DNA of 64,000 bases. It comes from Aerococcus tenax. Its GTDB lineage: Bacteria; Bacillota; Bacilli; Lactobacillales; Aerococcaceae. The notes below the pieces were generated by a model. It searched no databases. It was not told the origin of the DNA and saw only the letters and a list, made by a program, of their open reading frames with translations. The stretch covers positions 248,001-312,000 of the forward strand of contig NZ_CP127382.2 in the NCBI RefSeq assembly GCF_003286645.3, in the 5' to 3' direction. Shown here piece by piece: positions 54,078-63,528 of this stretch; the first letter of the stretch is position 1; the number at the start of each line of letters is the position of its first letter. Position numbers and translations under genes: made by a program.

Positions 54078-55319
54078 TCAATAACGGATTTGTTCTTTAG
54101 GATTTAACTTACGAAATGCACTGGGGGATATTTGTAAAATCTTTTTAAAATTTCGGGTCAGTGTCTTGCTGGAATTAAAACCGACTTGATAGGCGATATC
54201 AATAATGCTTAGGTCAGTTTTAATAAGTAAGTCACAAGCTTTATTGACGCGTAATTGATTCAAGAAATTTGAAAAATTATCTTCAACAAAATAATTAAGC
54301 ATAGAATTAATATCTTTAGGATTACTATCAAATATCTTCGACAGTTGATCAATGGTAATGTCTTCGGCATAGTTTTCATACAGGTAATTGATTAATTTAA
54401 GGTCTCGCGGGCTTAGGCGGCTAGGTATTTGTTTGTCTCCTTTTTTATAGGTGGCTTTGAAATGGCTACTATTTATGCCGTGGTGTTGGCTAAATAGTTT
54501 GGATAGCCGGGACTTATCACTAAAGTTTAAAGTATCAGCAATTTGGGTCAAGCTGAGATCGGTATGGAGTAATAAGTACTGGGCTTTAGATAAACGCATT
54601 TCATCGAGCAGGCTATAGAAGCCTAGACCAGTTAATTTCTTGATATACTTTGAAATTGTCGATTTTGATAGAAAGAAAATTTCTGAGAGCTTATTTAAAG
54701 AGATATCTTCAGAAGAGTGTAGGTACATATAGCGGAAAATTTCTTCGCTACAAATACTTTGGGTCTTATTGTTAGAAATTTGTCGTAGGTAAGAAATGAT
54801 AATTTCTGCTAATTGGATGACAATCCACATTGAAGATAGGGGCTTTGTGTGCCGATTGATTGAGGCAGTGCGTAAGCCGATCTCATCTCTTAAGGAATGG
54901 ATCGCCCTTTGGAAGACCTGACTGTCATCTTTATCGACTTGGATTGAATGTTGTTGATAAAGTAAGTCAACGATATCTTGACCTTCATTTGCATAGCTTA
55001 ACTGTTCCTTTAAGATAAATTCAATGAGTTCAAATCGATAAATTAATAGATAATAAGTGACTTTTTCATCGACCTCGATAATTTCTGAAATTTGCCAAGG
55101 TAGAAGTGAAATAATCTTGCCTTTTTTCATTATATGAACTTCATTTTGGATTTTTATTTTTCCTTTACCGGATAAGATAAATAAGAAACGGGCTTCTTTG
55201 TGGATTAATGCCTTTGTCGGAGAACTGTCGCTTTCAATATCTAATGATGCAATAAAGTTATCATCAATATTATTGGGAGAAGGTTCTTGGATATTAATAG
55301 GACCTTGCATGACATTCAC
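54078..55319 (-). CDS. Cupin-like/AraC-type regulator 2, two HTH modules
   Basis: 413 residues, paralog of the regulator at 48805-50031. N-terminal cupin-like domain (about 20-115), then two full AraC-type HTH modules: about 185-285 (ISLNKLSEIFFLSKSTISKYI, SLTQIADTLNFSDKSRLSKLF) and about 310-405 (ITIDQLSKIFDSNPKDIN, SIIDIAYQVGFNSSKTLTRNF). Most AraC proteins have one. Its gene is convergent with the DMT transporter and divergent from arcB, so arcB and the following genes are the likely targets. Confidence 0.83.
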   Translation of the reverse strand: MNVMQGPINIQEPSPNNIDDNFIASLDIESDSSPTKALIHKEARFLFILSGKGKIKIQNEVHIMKKGKIISLLPWQISEIIEVDEKVTYYLLIYRFELIEFILKEQLSYANEGQDIVDLLYQQHSIQVDKDDSQVFQRAIHSLRDEIGLRTASINRHTKPLSSMWIVIQLAEIIISYLRQISNNKTQSICSEEIFRYMYLHSSEDISLNKLSEIFFLSKSTISKYIKKLTGLGFYSLLDEMRLSKAQYLLLHTDLSLTQIADTLNFSDKSRLSKLFSQHHGINSSHFKATYKKGDKQIPSRLSPRDLKLINYLYENYAEDITIDQLSKIFDSNPKDINSMLNYFVEDNFSNFLNQLRVNKACDLLIKTDLSIIDIAYQVGFNSSKTLTRNFKKILQISPSAFRKLNPKEQIRY

Positions 55320-55481
55320 AACCTTTTTAACTTCTTCGCGCTCAGGTTTATTTTACCATATAATTGCTTGAATAAAATTCAAAAGAGACGGTGACTAAGT
55401 CTGGGTATTTTATTTGAAAGCATTATAAGAAACGACAAACAACATTTCTTACCTAAGATGTCCTAGATTAAAAAAGTGAGC

Positions 55482-55541
55482 TGCTATAATAATGCTGTAA
55501 GCGATTACAACATAGTTGTAATTAAAAAAGTTCGAACTTTT
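55482..55541 (+). promoter_or_regulatory. arcB promoter with full-match cre and a 16-bp palindrome
   Basis: Extended -10 TGCTATAAT (55482-55490). TGTAAGCGATTACA (55496-55509) matches all fixed cre positions and sits at the transcript start. Further down, AAAAGTTCGAACTTTT (55526-55541) is a perfect palindrome inside TTGTAATT...TTGTAAT flanks, perhaps an operator for the adjacent regulator. Confidence 0.78.
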
Positions 55542-55583
55542 GTAATAGCAATAATGACATTAATTTTTAGGAGGAAATATCTC

Positions 55584-56576
55584 ATGGCAAAAAACTTTCG
55601 TGGTAAAAGTTATCTAAAATTAATTGATTTCACCAGTCGTGATATTCGTCACTTATTAGATCTTTCAAAGAACTTTAAAGACATGAAGCGAGCTGGCGTT
55701 CCTCACAAATACCTAACAGGTAAAAATATTGTTCTCTTGTTTGAAAAAACATCGACACGGACTCGTTGTGCTTTTGAAGTTGCTGGTTATGACCTTGGTA
55801 TGGGCGTGACTTTCTTAGATGCTAATAGTTCTCAAATGGGACATAAGGAATCCATCGCTGATACCGCCCGTGTGCTTGGCCGTATGTATGATGGGATTGA
55901 ATACCGTGGCTTTAGCCAAGACGTTGTTGAAGAATTAGCTGAATATGCAGGTGTTCCAGTATGGAATGGATTAACTGATGAATGGCATCCAACCCAAATG
56001 TTAGCTGACATGTTAACTGTTGAAGAACATTACGGCCACTTAAAAGGTCTAAAATTTGTATATATGGGCGACGCTCGCAACAATATGGCAAATTCCTTAA
56101 TGGTTGTCTGTGCTAAATTGGGGGTAAACTTCGTTGCTTGCTCTCCTAAAGAACTCGCTCCAGATCCTAAGTTAGTGGAAATGTGTGAAGAAATTGCTAA
56201 AGAAAACTTCTCAACTGTTACTGTGACTGACAATGTTGAAGAAGGGACTAAAGATGCTGATGTTCTCTACACTGACGTATGGGTTTCAATGGGTGAACCA
56301 GACGAAGTTTGGGAAGAGAGAATTTCTTTACTAAAAGACTATCAAGTAAATAAAAAAGCCATGGAAAATGCAAAACCAACTGCTATTTTCTTACACTGCT
56401 TACCAGCCTTCCACGATGAAAAGACAACAGTAGGCCAAGAAATTGCTAAGAAATTTGGCTTAACTGAAATGGAAGTTAGCGACGAAGTCTTTGAATCTGA
56501 ACAATCCTATGTCTTTGAACAAGCTGAAAATAGAATGCATACAATTAAAGCTATTGTTTATGCAACATTATCATAA
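55584..56576 (+). CDS. arcB: Ornithine carbamoyltransferase, probably catabolic
   Basis: Interconverts citrulline plus phosphate with ornithine plus carbamoyl phosphate. 330 residues from ATG 55584, preceded by TAGGAGGAAAT; an upstream in-frame start at 55476 would run through the promoter. Carbamoyl-phosphate motif [12 protein letters not shown] (about 54-65), HPTQMLAD, ornithine loop DVWVSMGE, and HCLPAFHD. These favour ornithine rather than putrescine as substrate. No arcA (arginine deiminase) is adjacent; carbamate kinase lies at the far end of the cluster. A full-match cre overlaps the promoter. Confidence 0.94.
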   Translation: MAKNFRGKSYLKLIDFTSRDIRHLLDLSKNFKDMKRAGVPHKYLTGKNIVLLFEKTSTRTRCAFEVAGYDLGMGVTFLDANSSQMGHKESIADTARVLGRMYDGIEYRGFSQDVVEELAEYAGVPVWNGLTDEWHPTQMLADMLTVEEHYGHLKGLKFVYMGDARNNMANSLMVVCAKLGVNFVACSPKELAPDPKLVEMCEEIAKENFSTVTVTDNVEEGTKDADVLYTDVWVSMGEPDEVWEERISLLKDYQVNKKAMENAKPTAIFLHCLPAFHDEKTTVGQEIAKKFGLTEMEVSDEVFESEQSYVFEQAENRMHTIKAIVYATLS

Positions 56577-56710
56577 CTTAATAAGGTAATTGTTACGGAT
56601 AACACTTAGTTGAATGGAAATAGTATCTTATATATTTCAAAGGATCAGATTGTCTACGGCTAAGATAATATTAGTCGGCTTCTTGCTCACTTAAATAATC
56701 ATTTGAAAGA

Positions 56711-56744
56711 GGCTAGTGATGTTTCCCACAACTCATCACTAGCC
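56711..56744. other. Perfect 11-bp hairpin without T-run
   Basis: GGCTAGTGATG (56711-56721) / CATCACTAGCC (56734-56744), 12-nt loop. No T-run follows on the plus strand. Purpose unknown. Apart from this and the next terminator, 56577-56958 holds no visible gene. Confidence 0.55.
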
Positions 56745-56818
56745 TAGTTGAAAAGATTAAGAATAGGAAATGAAGTCAAGGTAAGGTTTGAAACTAGTGT
56801 TATCTATTCAATTAATAG

Positions 56819-56890
56819 GCCGGAGGGGAAAGCTTTTAGCGACAGACATTTAACTAAAAAGCTTTTCTACTATCCGGCTTATTTTATTAA
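56819..56890 (+). terminator. Large terminator-like hairpin after arcB
   Basis: GCCGGA...GAAAGCTTTTAG (56819-56839) pairs with CTAAAAAGCTTTTC...TCCGGC (56854-56878), then TTATTTTATT. Confidence 0.7.
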
Positions 56891-56958
56891 TTGCTATCTC
56901 TAGCTATTATTGATTAACAATTCCTTAATATAAAAACCAATATTTAGAGGTGGTTAAA

Positions 56959-58329
56959 ATGAATTTTATTGAAATGATTACTCAATTTACCAATTGGGTT
57001 TGGAACTGGCCTATATTAATTGTACTAATTACTGGGGGATTAATACTTGGTTACCAAACTCGCTTTATTCAAATTCGACACTTTGGTTATGCGATGAAGC
57101 AAACATTTGGAAAAATGTTTGACTCGGATGTAGGTGGTGAAGGTTCAGTAAGTCCCTTCCAAGCAGCATCGGCAGCCTTAGCATCTTCAATCGGAGCGGC
57201 TAACATTGTGGTTGCGCCGGCGATTATATTTACTGCTGGACCTGGTGCAATTGTTTGGATGTGGGTAGCAGGTATTATTGGTCAAGCCACTAAGTTTTCA
57301 GAAATTGTTCTGGGGATTAAATATCGGGAAGTTAATGAAGAAGGAGATTACGTCGGTGGTGCAGCCTATACCTTTAAAAATGGTATTAAAGGGAACCTTG
57401 GTAAAATCATGGGCTTTTTGGTTGCATTCTTCTTCATGCTAGAAATCTTACCTTCCATCACAGTTCAAACGATTTCCGCAACAGCACCGCTAGAACAATT
57501 AGGACTTTCTCGTCCTATATCTGCTGCTGCGATAACTGTTTTAGTCGTTCTTGTAGTTTATGGTGGTATTCAACGGATCGGACAAATTACTGAGAAATTA
57601 GTTCCTTTTATGGCTGGTTTATACGTGATTTGTGGTCTGGTTGTTATTTTTATGAATATTCAGAATTTACCTGATGCTGTTTCTGCCATCTTTTCAAGTG
57701 CCTTTAATCCACAGGCTGCGATTACAGGTGGCGCATGGGGAGCCTTTTTAGAAATGTTTAAAGCGGGTGCTGCACGCGGTTCCTATTCTAATGAAGCTGG
57801 TATGGGTTCAGCTGCTTATGCACATGCTACCGCCGTTACTGACCACCCTGTACGTCAGGGACTGTGGGGGATCTTTGAAGTCGTTTCTACTACCTTAATG
57901 GTATGTACCATTTCTGTTTTAGTGGTGATGCTTTCAGGAAATTATAAGAATCCCGCTCTCAAAGATATTGCGGTCGAAAGAGCATTTAACAACGCTTTTG
58001 GTAGTATTGGTACAGTTATCATAGCTATTTCCTTATTTATGTTTGTTATTTCAACGGTTATCGTTATTGTCTTCTATGCAGAAAGATTAGGCGAATATCT
58101 ATTTGGACTCCACTTTGGTAAATTAATGCGTTTCTTAGCTTGCTTTATGGTTCTACTAGGCGGTTTTGTAACTTTTGAAGGGGCTGGAGTATTCTTAGAT
58201 TTCACCCTAGGTTTAGTAGTCTTTGTAAATATGATAGGGATGATTATGCTCAGTGGTGAAGTCAGAGAATTGACAGATGACTTCTTTACAAACCCTAAAT
58301 ATTTCCCTGGGGCCAAAAAAGATAAGTAA
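56959..58329 (+). CDS. AGCS-family sodium:amino-acid symporter
   Basis: Alanine/glycine:cation symporter family, 456 residues and about ten membrane segments. ATG 56959 is chosen over the GTG at 56950 because AGAGGTGG lies just before. Family blocks: SPFQAASAALASSIGAANIV (about 62-81), GGAAYTFKNG, GGIQRIGQITEKLVPFMA, and ARGSYSNEAGMGSAAYAHA (about 274-292). In this setting it may import an amino acid that feeds the cluster or export a product such as alanine or proline (inference). Confidence 0.9.
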   Translation: MNFIEMITQFTNWVWNWPILIVLITGGLILGYQTRFIQIRHFGYAMKQTFGKMFDSDVGGEGSVSPFQAASAALASSIGAANIVVAPAIIFTAGPGAIVWMWVAGIIGQATKFSEIVLGIKYREVNEEGDYVGGAAYTFKNGIKGNLGKIMGFLVAFFFMLEILPSITVQTISATAPLEQLGLSRPISAAAITVLVVLVVYGGIQRIGQITEKLVPFMAGLYVICGLVVIFMNIQNLPDAVSAIFSSAFNPQAAITGGAWGAFLEMFKAGAARGSYSNEAGMGSAAYAHATAVTDHPVRQGLWGIFEVVSTTLMVCTISVLVVMLSGNYKNPALKDIAVERAFNNAFGSIGTVIIAISLFMFVISTVIVIVFYAERLGEYLFGLHFGKLMRFLACFMVLLGGFVTFEGAGVFLDFTLGLVVFVNMIGMIMLSGEVRELTDDFFTNPKYFPGAKKDK

Positions 58330-58455
58330 TGTGTATCGATAAATTTAGTTAAGAAACTATACTTTCTCTTAGTTTGGATAAAGTAAAAAAGAATAAGAAA
58401 TATTGCCTTTTGTATATAAATAGCCTTAATAAAAACGAACTAGGAGAAAGTTAAA

Positions 58456-58469
58456 TGAAATCGCTTAAT
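58456..58469 (+). promoter_or_regulatory. Candidate cre upstream of Clp-like gene
   Basis: TGAAATCGCTTAAT matches about 12 of 14 cre positions. It overlaps a tiny frame (ATG 58455, 10 codons, preceded by AGGAGA) that could be a leader peptide but has no other support. Confidence 0.45.
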
Positions 58470-58545
58470 AAAAATATATTTTTATAGTAAATTATAAATA
58501 AACGAGTAATTTAGCTTAGTAAGAAATGTAGAAAGGAGGGAGGAA

Positions 58546-61104
58546 ATGAACACAGAAAAGTATTCTCAGGAAGCCATGCAGGTGCTTAAAGAAGCACAAA
58601 ACTTAGCCATAAATAAAAAGCACAGCGAAGTCACTGAACTTCATCTGCTCAAGGCGATTCTAGACCAAGACGAAAACTCGGTGATTAAATTATTGACCGA
58701 CCAGGGGATCATGTTGGGGCCACTAAAAGACCAAGTGGATACCGCGGTGGATAAATTGCGGAGTCCTAAAGGGGTTAAAAATCTCTACATCAGCCGAAAT
58801 TACCAGCGGCTACTCTTGATTAGTGAACAAGTATCGCGGGCTCAGTTTGAAAGCCGGGTATCTTTAGACCATCTTTTCTTAGCACTAATGAAAGACGAAG
58901 ATTTTGCTTCTGCTAAATTATTAGCCCTCTTTGAGATCACTGCCGACTTCTATGAACAGGCTATGGCTAAAAGAGAGACTGATAAGTTTCAAGAAGGTAT
59001 TTCTAAGGCAGACTTGAAACAATTACTCAAGTACGGACGTAATCTTACCCAAGAGGCTATTGAAGGCCGCCTTGACCCCATTATTGGCCGTGATCAGGAA
59101 ACGCGTAGCGTAATCCGAATCCTGTCCCGGCGGATAAAAAACAACCCTGTTTTGATTGGAGAGGCGGGCGTAGGGAAGACTGCTATTGTTGAGGGCTTAG
59201 CTCAACGGATTGTTCAAGGCCGAGTGCCAGATAAGTTAAAGAATCGAATTATTTTTGCCTTAAATATTACCTCCCTAATTTCAGGAGCTAAATATCGGGG
59301 TGACTTTGAGGAACGCTTGGAAGAAGTCCTTGGTATCATCAAGGATTCTAAGGGACGCATCATTCTCTTTATTGATGAACTCCATAATATTGTTGGCGCT
59401 GGAAATAGTTCAGGATCCATGGATACCTCAAACATCCTTAAACCTATGCTAGCGCGTGGAGAGATTTTGACTATTGGTGCGACAACGACCGATGAGTATA
59501 AACTCTACATCGAAAAAGACCTGGCGCTAGACCGACGTTTTCAAAAGGTGCTCATTGAAGAACCTTCAGAAGCTGCCACCTTGTCCATTTTGCGAGGAAT
59601 CCAGTCTAAGTATGAATCTTTCCACCAAGTCAATATTAAAGACCCTGCCTTAGTGGAAGCTGTCCGTTTGTCGAAACGTTACCTACCTAACCGCAAGTTA
59701 CCAGATGTCGCTGTCGATATCTTGGATGAAGCTTCGGCCATGGTGAGAATGTATACGGATGAATTGCCTGAAAAGATTCAAGACCTTGAGGCTGAACTCA
59801 ATAAAATGGAAACTGAAGCGGCTCGCTTAAAAAATGAAAGTGATCAGGTCAGCCAATACCGTTTCAAAGAATTAATGGAACAGGTAGCTGAGCAAGAAAA
59901 GCTACTCGACCAAGAATTAGCGAATTACCATAAAGAAAAAGACCGCATCCAAGAAATCACTCGCTTGAAGGGTGAGTTAGAAACCCTGAACCAACAAAAA
60001 ATGGAAGCCCAATATGAGCGGGATTTAGATAAAATGAGTGCTTATTTAGCTGAAGAGAAAAGTACCAAGGCCGATTTAGAAGAACTTGAACAAAGTACTC
60101 CCTACTATAATGTATCGGCAGATGTTGGAATCAATGAAATTCGCGAAGTTGTTGCCCAGTTAGCCCATATGCCTAAAGCAGAAATGGAATCAGATCCTGC
60201 TGCTCAAATTGCTAAAATTGAAAGTGACCTGCGGGAAAATTTTGTTGGTGCAGATGATTTAATCGACAAAATCATTAGTCTGGTTACCCAGAGTCGGTCG
60301 GGCTTATTTAATCAAGCCAAGCCCTTGCTTTCTTTGATACTAGCAGGGGAGTCGGGGACCGGCAAAACCTATCTGGCAAGGTTAATTGCTCAGGCGCTAT
60401 TTGGAGGTGAAGAACATCTTATCGCTTTAGACATGAGTGAATTTAGAGATGCCTCTTCCAATACCAAATTGATTGGATCACCACCAGGTTATATTGGTTA
60501 TGAATCGAATAACCATTTAACTGAACAAATTCGAACCCGCCCCTATTCAGTTGTTTTGTTAGAAAATATTGACTATGCCCATCCGGATATCTTTGCTTTG
60601 ATCAAGCAAATAGTTGCTAGTGGTCAAATTCGCGATAATAAAAGTCGGGATGTTGATTTCTCTAACACAGTGATTATTGCTACCCTGACTTTAGATGGGA
60701 ATGCGGATTATCAAAAACAAGTAAGCAAGCGGGTGAATGGACAATCGCTAAGTGATTTTGATGCCGTTTACTACTTACAGCTATTTGATAAAAGTGAGAT
60801 GGAAGCTCTTATTCAATTAGAGTTGGATCGCTTAGCCAAACTCCTAAAAGATAATCAGATTAAACTAATCTATCAAGATGAATTAGTCAGGAGCTTGGCG
60901 AATTATTTGGTGAATGACTTAGATCGTCATAGTGCCAATGATCTCTCCCAATTGATGGAGAGTGAAATCACTACGCCAATTGCCCAACTACGTCTTAATA
61001 ATCAACTACCAGCATTTACCAACATAGAACTTAGTCAAGCAAAGGGTGGTGATCGGCTAGTTCACATTGACTACCAGCAGGAGAATGGCAAGCAAGATAA
61101 TTAA
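58546..61104 (+). CDS. ClpB-like AAA+ protein with degenerate second ATPase module
   Basis: 852 residues in ClpB layout: Clp_N repeats (about 1-145), first AAA+ with Walker [14 protein letters not shown] (about 205) and Walker [15 protein letters not shown], coiled-coil middle domain (about 405-530), second AAA+ (about 560-760). In the second module Walker [12 protein letters not shown] is intact, but Walker B reads [11 protein letters not shown] (catalytic Glu replaced by Asn), the usual NR arginine-finger segment is replaced by [13 protein letters not shown], and the sensor-2 GAR region reads [10 protein letters not shown]. So D1 probably hydrolyses ATP and D2 may only bind it (inference). 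No ClpP-loop is evident. RBS AAAGGAGGGAGG. Sits within the ornithine cluster, 42 bp before the TIGR00300 pair. Confidence 0.85.
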   Translation: MNTEKYSQEAMQVLKEAQNLAINKKHSEVTELHLLKAILDQDENSVIKLLTDQGIMLGPLKDQVDTAVDKLRSPKGVKNLYISRNYQRLLLISEQVSRAQFESRVSLDHLFLALMKDEDFASAKLLALFEITADFYEQAMAKRETDKFQEGISKADLKQLLKYGRNLTQEAIEGRLDPIIGRDQETRSVIRILSRRIKNNPVLIGEAGVGKTAIVEGLAQRIVQGRVPDKLKNRIIFALNITSLISGAKYRGDFEERLEEVLGIIKDSKGRIILFIDELHNIVGAGNSSGSMDTSNILKPMLARGEILTIGATTTDEYKLYIEKDLALDRRFQKVLIEEPSEAATLSILRGIQSKYESFHQVNIKDPALVEAVRLSKRYLPNRKLPDVAVDILDEASAMVRMYTDELPEKIQDLEAELNKMETEAARLKNESDQVSQYRFKELMEQVAEQEKLLDQELANYHKEKDRIQEITRLKGELETLNQQKMEAQYERDLDKMSAYLAEEKSTKADLEELEQSTPYYNVSADVGINEIREVVAQLAHMPKAEMESDPAAQIAKIESDLRENFVGADDLIDKIISLVTQSRSGLFNQAKPLLSLILAGESGTGKTYLARLIAQALFGGEEHLIALDMSEFRDASSNTKLIGSPPGYIGYESNNHLTEQIRTRPYSVVLLENIDYAHPDIFALIKQIVASGQIRDNKSRDVDFSNTVIIATLTLDGNADYQKQVSKRVNGQSLSDFDAVYYLQLFDKSEMEALIQLELDRLAKLLKDNQIKLIYQDELVRSLANYLVNDLDRHSANDLSQLMESEITTPIAQLRLNNQLPAFTNIELSQAKGGDRLVHIDYQQENGKQDN

Positions 61105-61145
61105 AGAAAAAAGACATCGTTAAAATTAACAAGGAGGAAGAGATA

Positions 61146-62327
61146 ATGGCTTATAAGATACCAGAATTAAAATTTCCTGATTTCCAAGAAGCAAAATATC
61201 AAGAAATGCCAAGTGTGACTTACGAGGAAGCTGAAAGTGATGGCGTTTTACCTGATAGCTTTTATTTAACCACCCATTTACCAACCTTTTATAAGTTAGG
61301 GGAAGAATGGATTTTACCTAAATATAACTCATTAAACTGTGTGGCAGTAGTTGAAGATGATGATATTGTTATTCGGGAGATGCGTGATGTCAAAGCCGGT
61401 GACAAAATTATTTCTGGATCGACCACTGATGGGTCACAAGGCATCTTAGTTTATAAAGAAGGTTTTCCAGAAGACATTTATTCTCAACGGAGTGTTTCAG
61501 TAGAAACCTCATTCTCACAGGACTACGACAAGCTCTTTGACATTATGGAACATGAGAAGAATAATGGCGGTCATATTTCCTGGGTATTGGGGCCAGCAGT
61601 TGTTTTCGACCACGACACTCGGAACGCCTTAGTTCACTTAGCTGAAAATGGTTATATCCATAGTCTCTTAGGTGGGAACGCCATGACCACCCATGACCTG
61701 GAAGGTGGTTTCTTAAATACTGCTCTGGGGCAAAATATTTATACCCAAGAAAATGCACCAATGGGACACTACAACCACTTAGACCTCTTAAATGAAGTCC
61801 GGACAGCAGGATCGATTAAAAACTTTAATGATGCCGGTAACGTTAAGGACGGAATTATTAAAGCCCTAACCGAGATGGATATTCCAATTGTTCTGTCTGG
61901 TTCCATTCGTGATGATGGTCCACTACCAGAAGTGATGGGCTCAACCAGCCAGGCTCTGACTGAAACTAAGAAAATTTTAAATGAAGCAACTCTGATTATT
62001 TGTATTGCGACCATGTTACACTCGAATTCAGTAGCCTCCTTGGCTTCAAGCTACAAAGTGGGCGATGATGGTAAGGTTCGTCCCGTTTATTTCTATACCA
62101 TTGATATCACTGAAAACGTAGTCAACAAGGTTGGGGCTGCCAGAGAATACATGGCTTACCACCCAATGGTGACTAACGTTCAAGACTTCTGTGTCGCTTG
62201 TGAAAAAGCTTTAGTAACACCTGCCCAAGGAGAAATGGCTAAGGCTGTTGAAGACGAGGAGTACGAAACTGTTGAAGTAGAAAACAATGAAGACGCAGCG
62301 AAGGGAGAGTTGGGAAATGACATTTAA
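61146..62327 (+). CDS. TIGR00300 (LOR/SDH) family protein 1, ornithine-cyclodeaminase-like
   Basis: 393 residues. N-terminal LOR/SDH part (about 30-125, LPDSFYLTTHLPTFYKLGEEW) and a Rossmann-like C-terminal part (about 145-365). Family blocks kept here: GPAVVFDHDTRNAL, GGNAMTTHDLEGGFLNTALG and LSGSIRDDGPLPEV. The block that is KLADRGS in the family reads KVGAAREYM here. Characterised relatives are the archaeal ornithine cyclodeaminase and the C-terminal half of cyanobacterial arginine dihydrolase/AgrE, which convert ornithine to proline and ammonia. A Glu-rich tail (about 365-393) follows. RBS AAGGAGGAAGAG. Overlaps the next gene. Confidence 0.78.
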   Translation: MAYKIPELKFPDFQEAKYQEMPSVTYEEAESDGVLPDSFYLTTHLPTFYKLGEEWILPKYNSLNCVAVVEDDDIVIREMRDVKAGDKIISGSTTDGSQGILVYKEGFPEDIYSQRSVSVETSFSQDYDKLFDIMEHEKNNGGHISWVLGPAVVFDHDTRNALVHLAENGYIHSLLGGNAMTTHDLEGGFLNTALGQNIYTQENAPMGHYNHLDLLNEVRTAGSIKNFNDAGNVKDGIIKALTEMDIPIVLSGSIRDDGPLPEVMGSTSQALTETKKILNEATLIICIATMLHSNSVASLASSYKVGDDGKVRPVYFYTIDITENVVNKVGAAREYMAYHPMVTNVQDFCVACEKALVTPAQGEMAKAVEDEEYETVEVENNEDAAKGELGNDI

Positions 62328-63408
62328 GATTGCTGAATTTCATCATCCAGATTTTGACCAAGAATTTTTGAAAAACGCACCCAATGCTAAGTTAGTTGAA
62401 GTAGTAGAAGATGGTCTTAGTCCTAGAAACTACCATGCCTTATCCATTTATCCAGAATATTTTAAAATCAATGACAAATGGGTATTGGCTGAGCAATCCC
62501 GAATGGACACCGTCGCAGTGGCCCATGATGAACCTGGTAAGGAATATATCGATGTAATCGAGTTTAGAAACCTTAAGAAGGGTGATAAGGTCGTTGTTGG
62601 ACGGACAGAAGATGCTTCCGAAGGGATCTATGTTTGGACTGAAGGTTTCCAAGAAGCAGCTGTTGATGCGGATACTTTTGCCTTCCGTGAAGGGCGTTCT
62701 CGTGAGACTGCCTTTTCTATGGATTATGACAATCTCTATGAACTCTTAGAGCATGAGCGGGAAGCTGAACATGGTTATGTGACCTTAATTTTAGGGACTG
62801 CTACAGTTTTAGACCGTGATTCCCGTGATGCTTTAGCCAAGATTATTAATGAAGGCTATGTTAATGCAATTTTCTGTGGGACAGAAACTGCTGCCTTTGA
62901 CTTAGAGCAAGGCTTGTATGATACCACTTGGGGGCAAGAAACCTTTACCCAAGAACAAAATACCTACCACAATATGTATGCCACTATCAACCGCGCTCGC
63001 CGCTATGGCTCAACTAAGAAATTAGTTGAATCTGGTGAAGTTAAAGATGGCTTCATGAAGGCAGCTATTGAACAAGATGTCCCAGTTGTTTTAGCTGGAA
63101 CCATCCGTGACCGTTTCGGTTTACCTGAAAGCATCGATAATGTCTATGATGCCCAAAATGAAATGCGTTCTCACATGCGTAAAACTTCAACCATGATTGC
63201 TATGTCAGCGATTCTCTTCACCATTGCAACTGGGAATATGACGCCTTCCTACAACCGTTTTGGTGATACAGTCAGACCGGTATTCTTATATACCGTTGAC
63301 GTCCAAGAATTTGCGGTAGATAAATTGGCTGACCGTGGCTCTCTAACTGCAGTTTCTATTGTCACCAACGTTCAAGACTTCTTACGGAATATTGGTAGTG
63401 CCCTTTAA
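62317..63408 (+). CDS. TIGR00300 (LOR/SDH) family protein 2, diverged partner
   Basis: 363 residues from ATG 62317 (RBS AAGGGAGAG, 62301-62309), overlapping the end of protein 1 by 11 bp; translation is probably coupled. Same two-part layout. It keeps VDKLADRGSLTAVSIVTNVQDFL near the C-terminus, but GNA..HDLEG is CGTETAAFDLEQ and SIRDDGPLPE is TIRDRFGLPE. Its losses complement those of protein 1, which suggests the two act as one heteromer (inference). Confidence 0.76.
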   Translation: MTFKIAEFHHPDFDQEFLKNAPNAKLVEVVEDGLSPRNYHALSIYPEYFKINDKWVLAEQSRMDTVAVAHDEPGKEYIDVIEFRNLKKGDKVVVGRTEDASEGIYVWTEGFQEAAVDADTFAFREGRSRETAFSMDYDNLYELLEHEREAEHGYVTLILGTATVLDRDSRDALAKIINEGYVNAIFCGTETAAFDLEQGLYDTTWGQETFTQEQNTYHNMYATINRARRYGSTKKLVESGEVKDGFMKAAIEQDVPVVLAGTIRDRFGLPESIDNVYDAQNEMRSHMRKTSTMIAMSAILFTIATGNMTPSYNRFGDTVRPVFLYTVDVQEFAVDKLADRGSLTAVSIVTNVQDFLRNIGSAL

Positions 63409-63528
63409 GTCGTAAAGGTAGCTACTGAGTTGGAAGATTAGCGCTTTGTAACTTAAGCATTAACACATCTGAAATTTTTTGAAAAAGGGACTGAAAGGGA
63501 AGAGTCTTAATAAGAATGGAGGAAAAAT

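Noticed and set aside
55584..56576. Putrescine carbamoyltransferase instead of OTC
   Set aside because: [16 protein letters not shown] and the surrounding blocks match ornithine carbamoyltransferases; no agmatine deiminase is nearby.
58455..58487. Ten-codon leader peptide before the Clp-like gene
   Set aside because: It has an RBS-like AGGAGA but no attenuator or codon bias; recorded only with the overlapping cre candidate.
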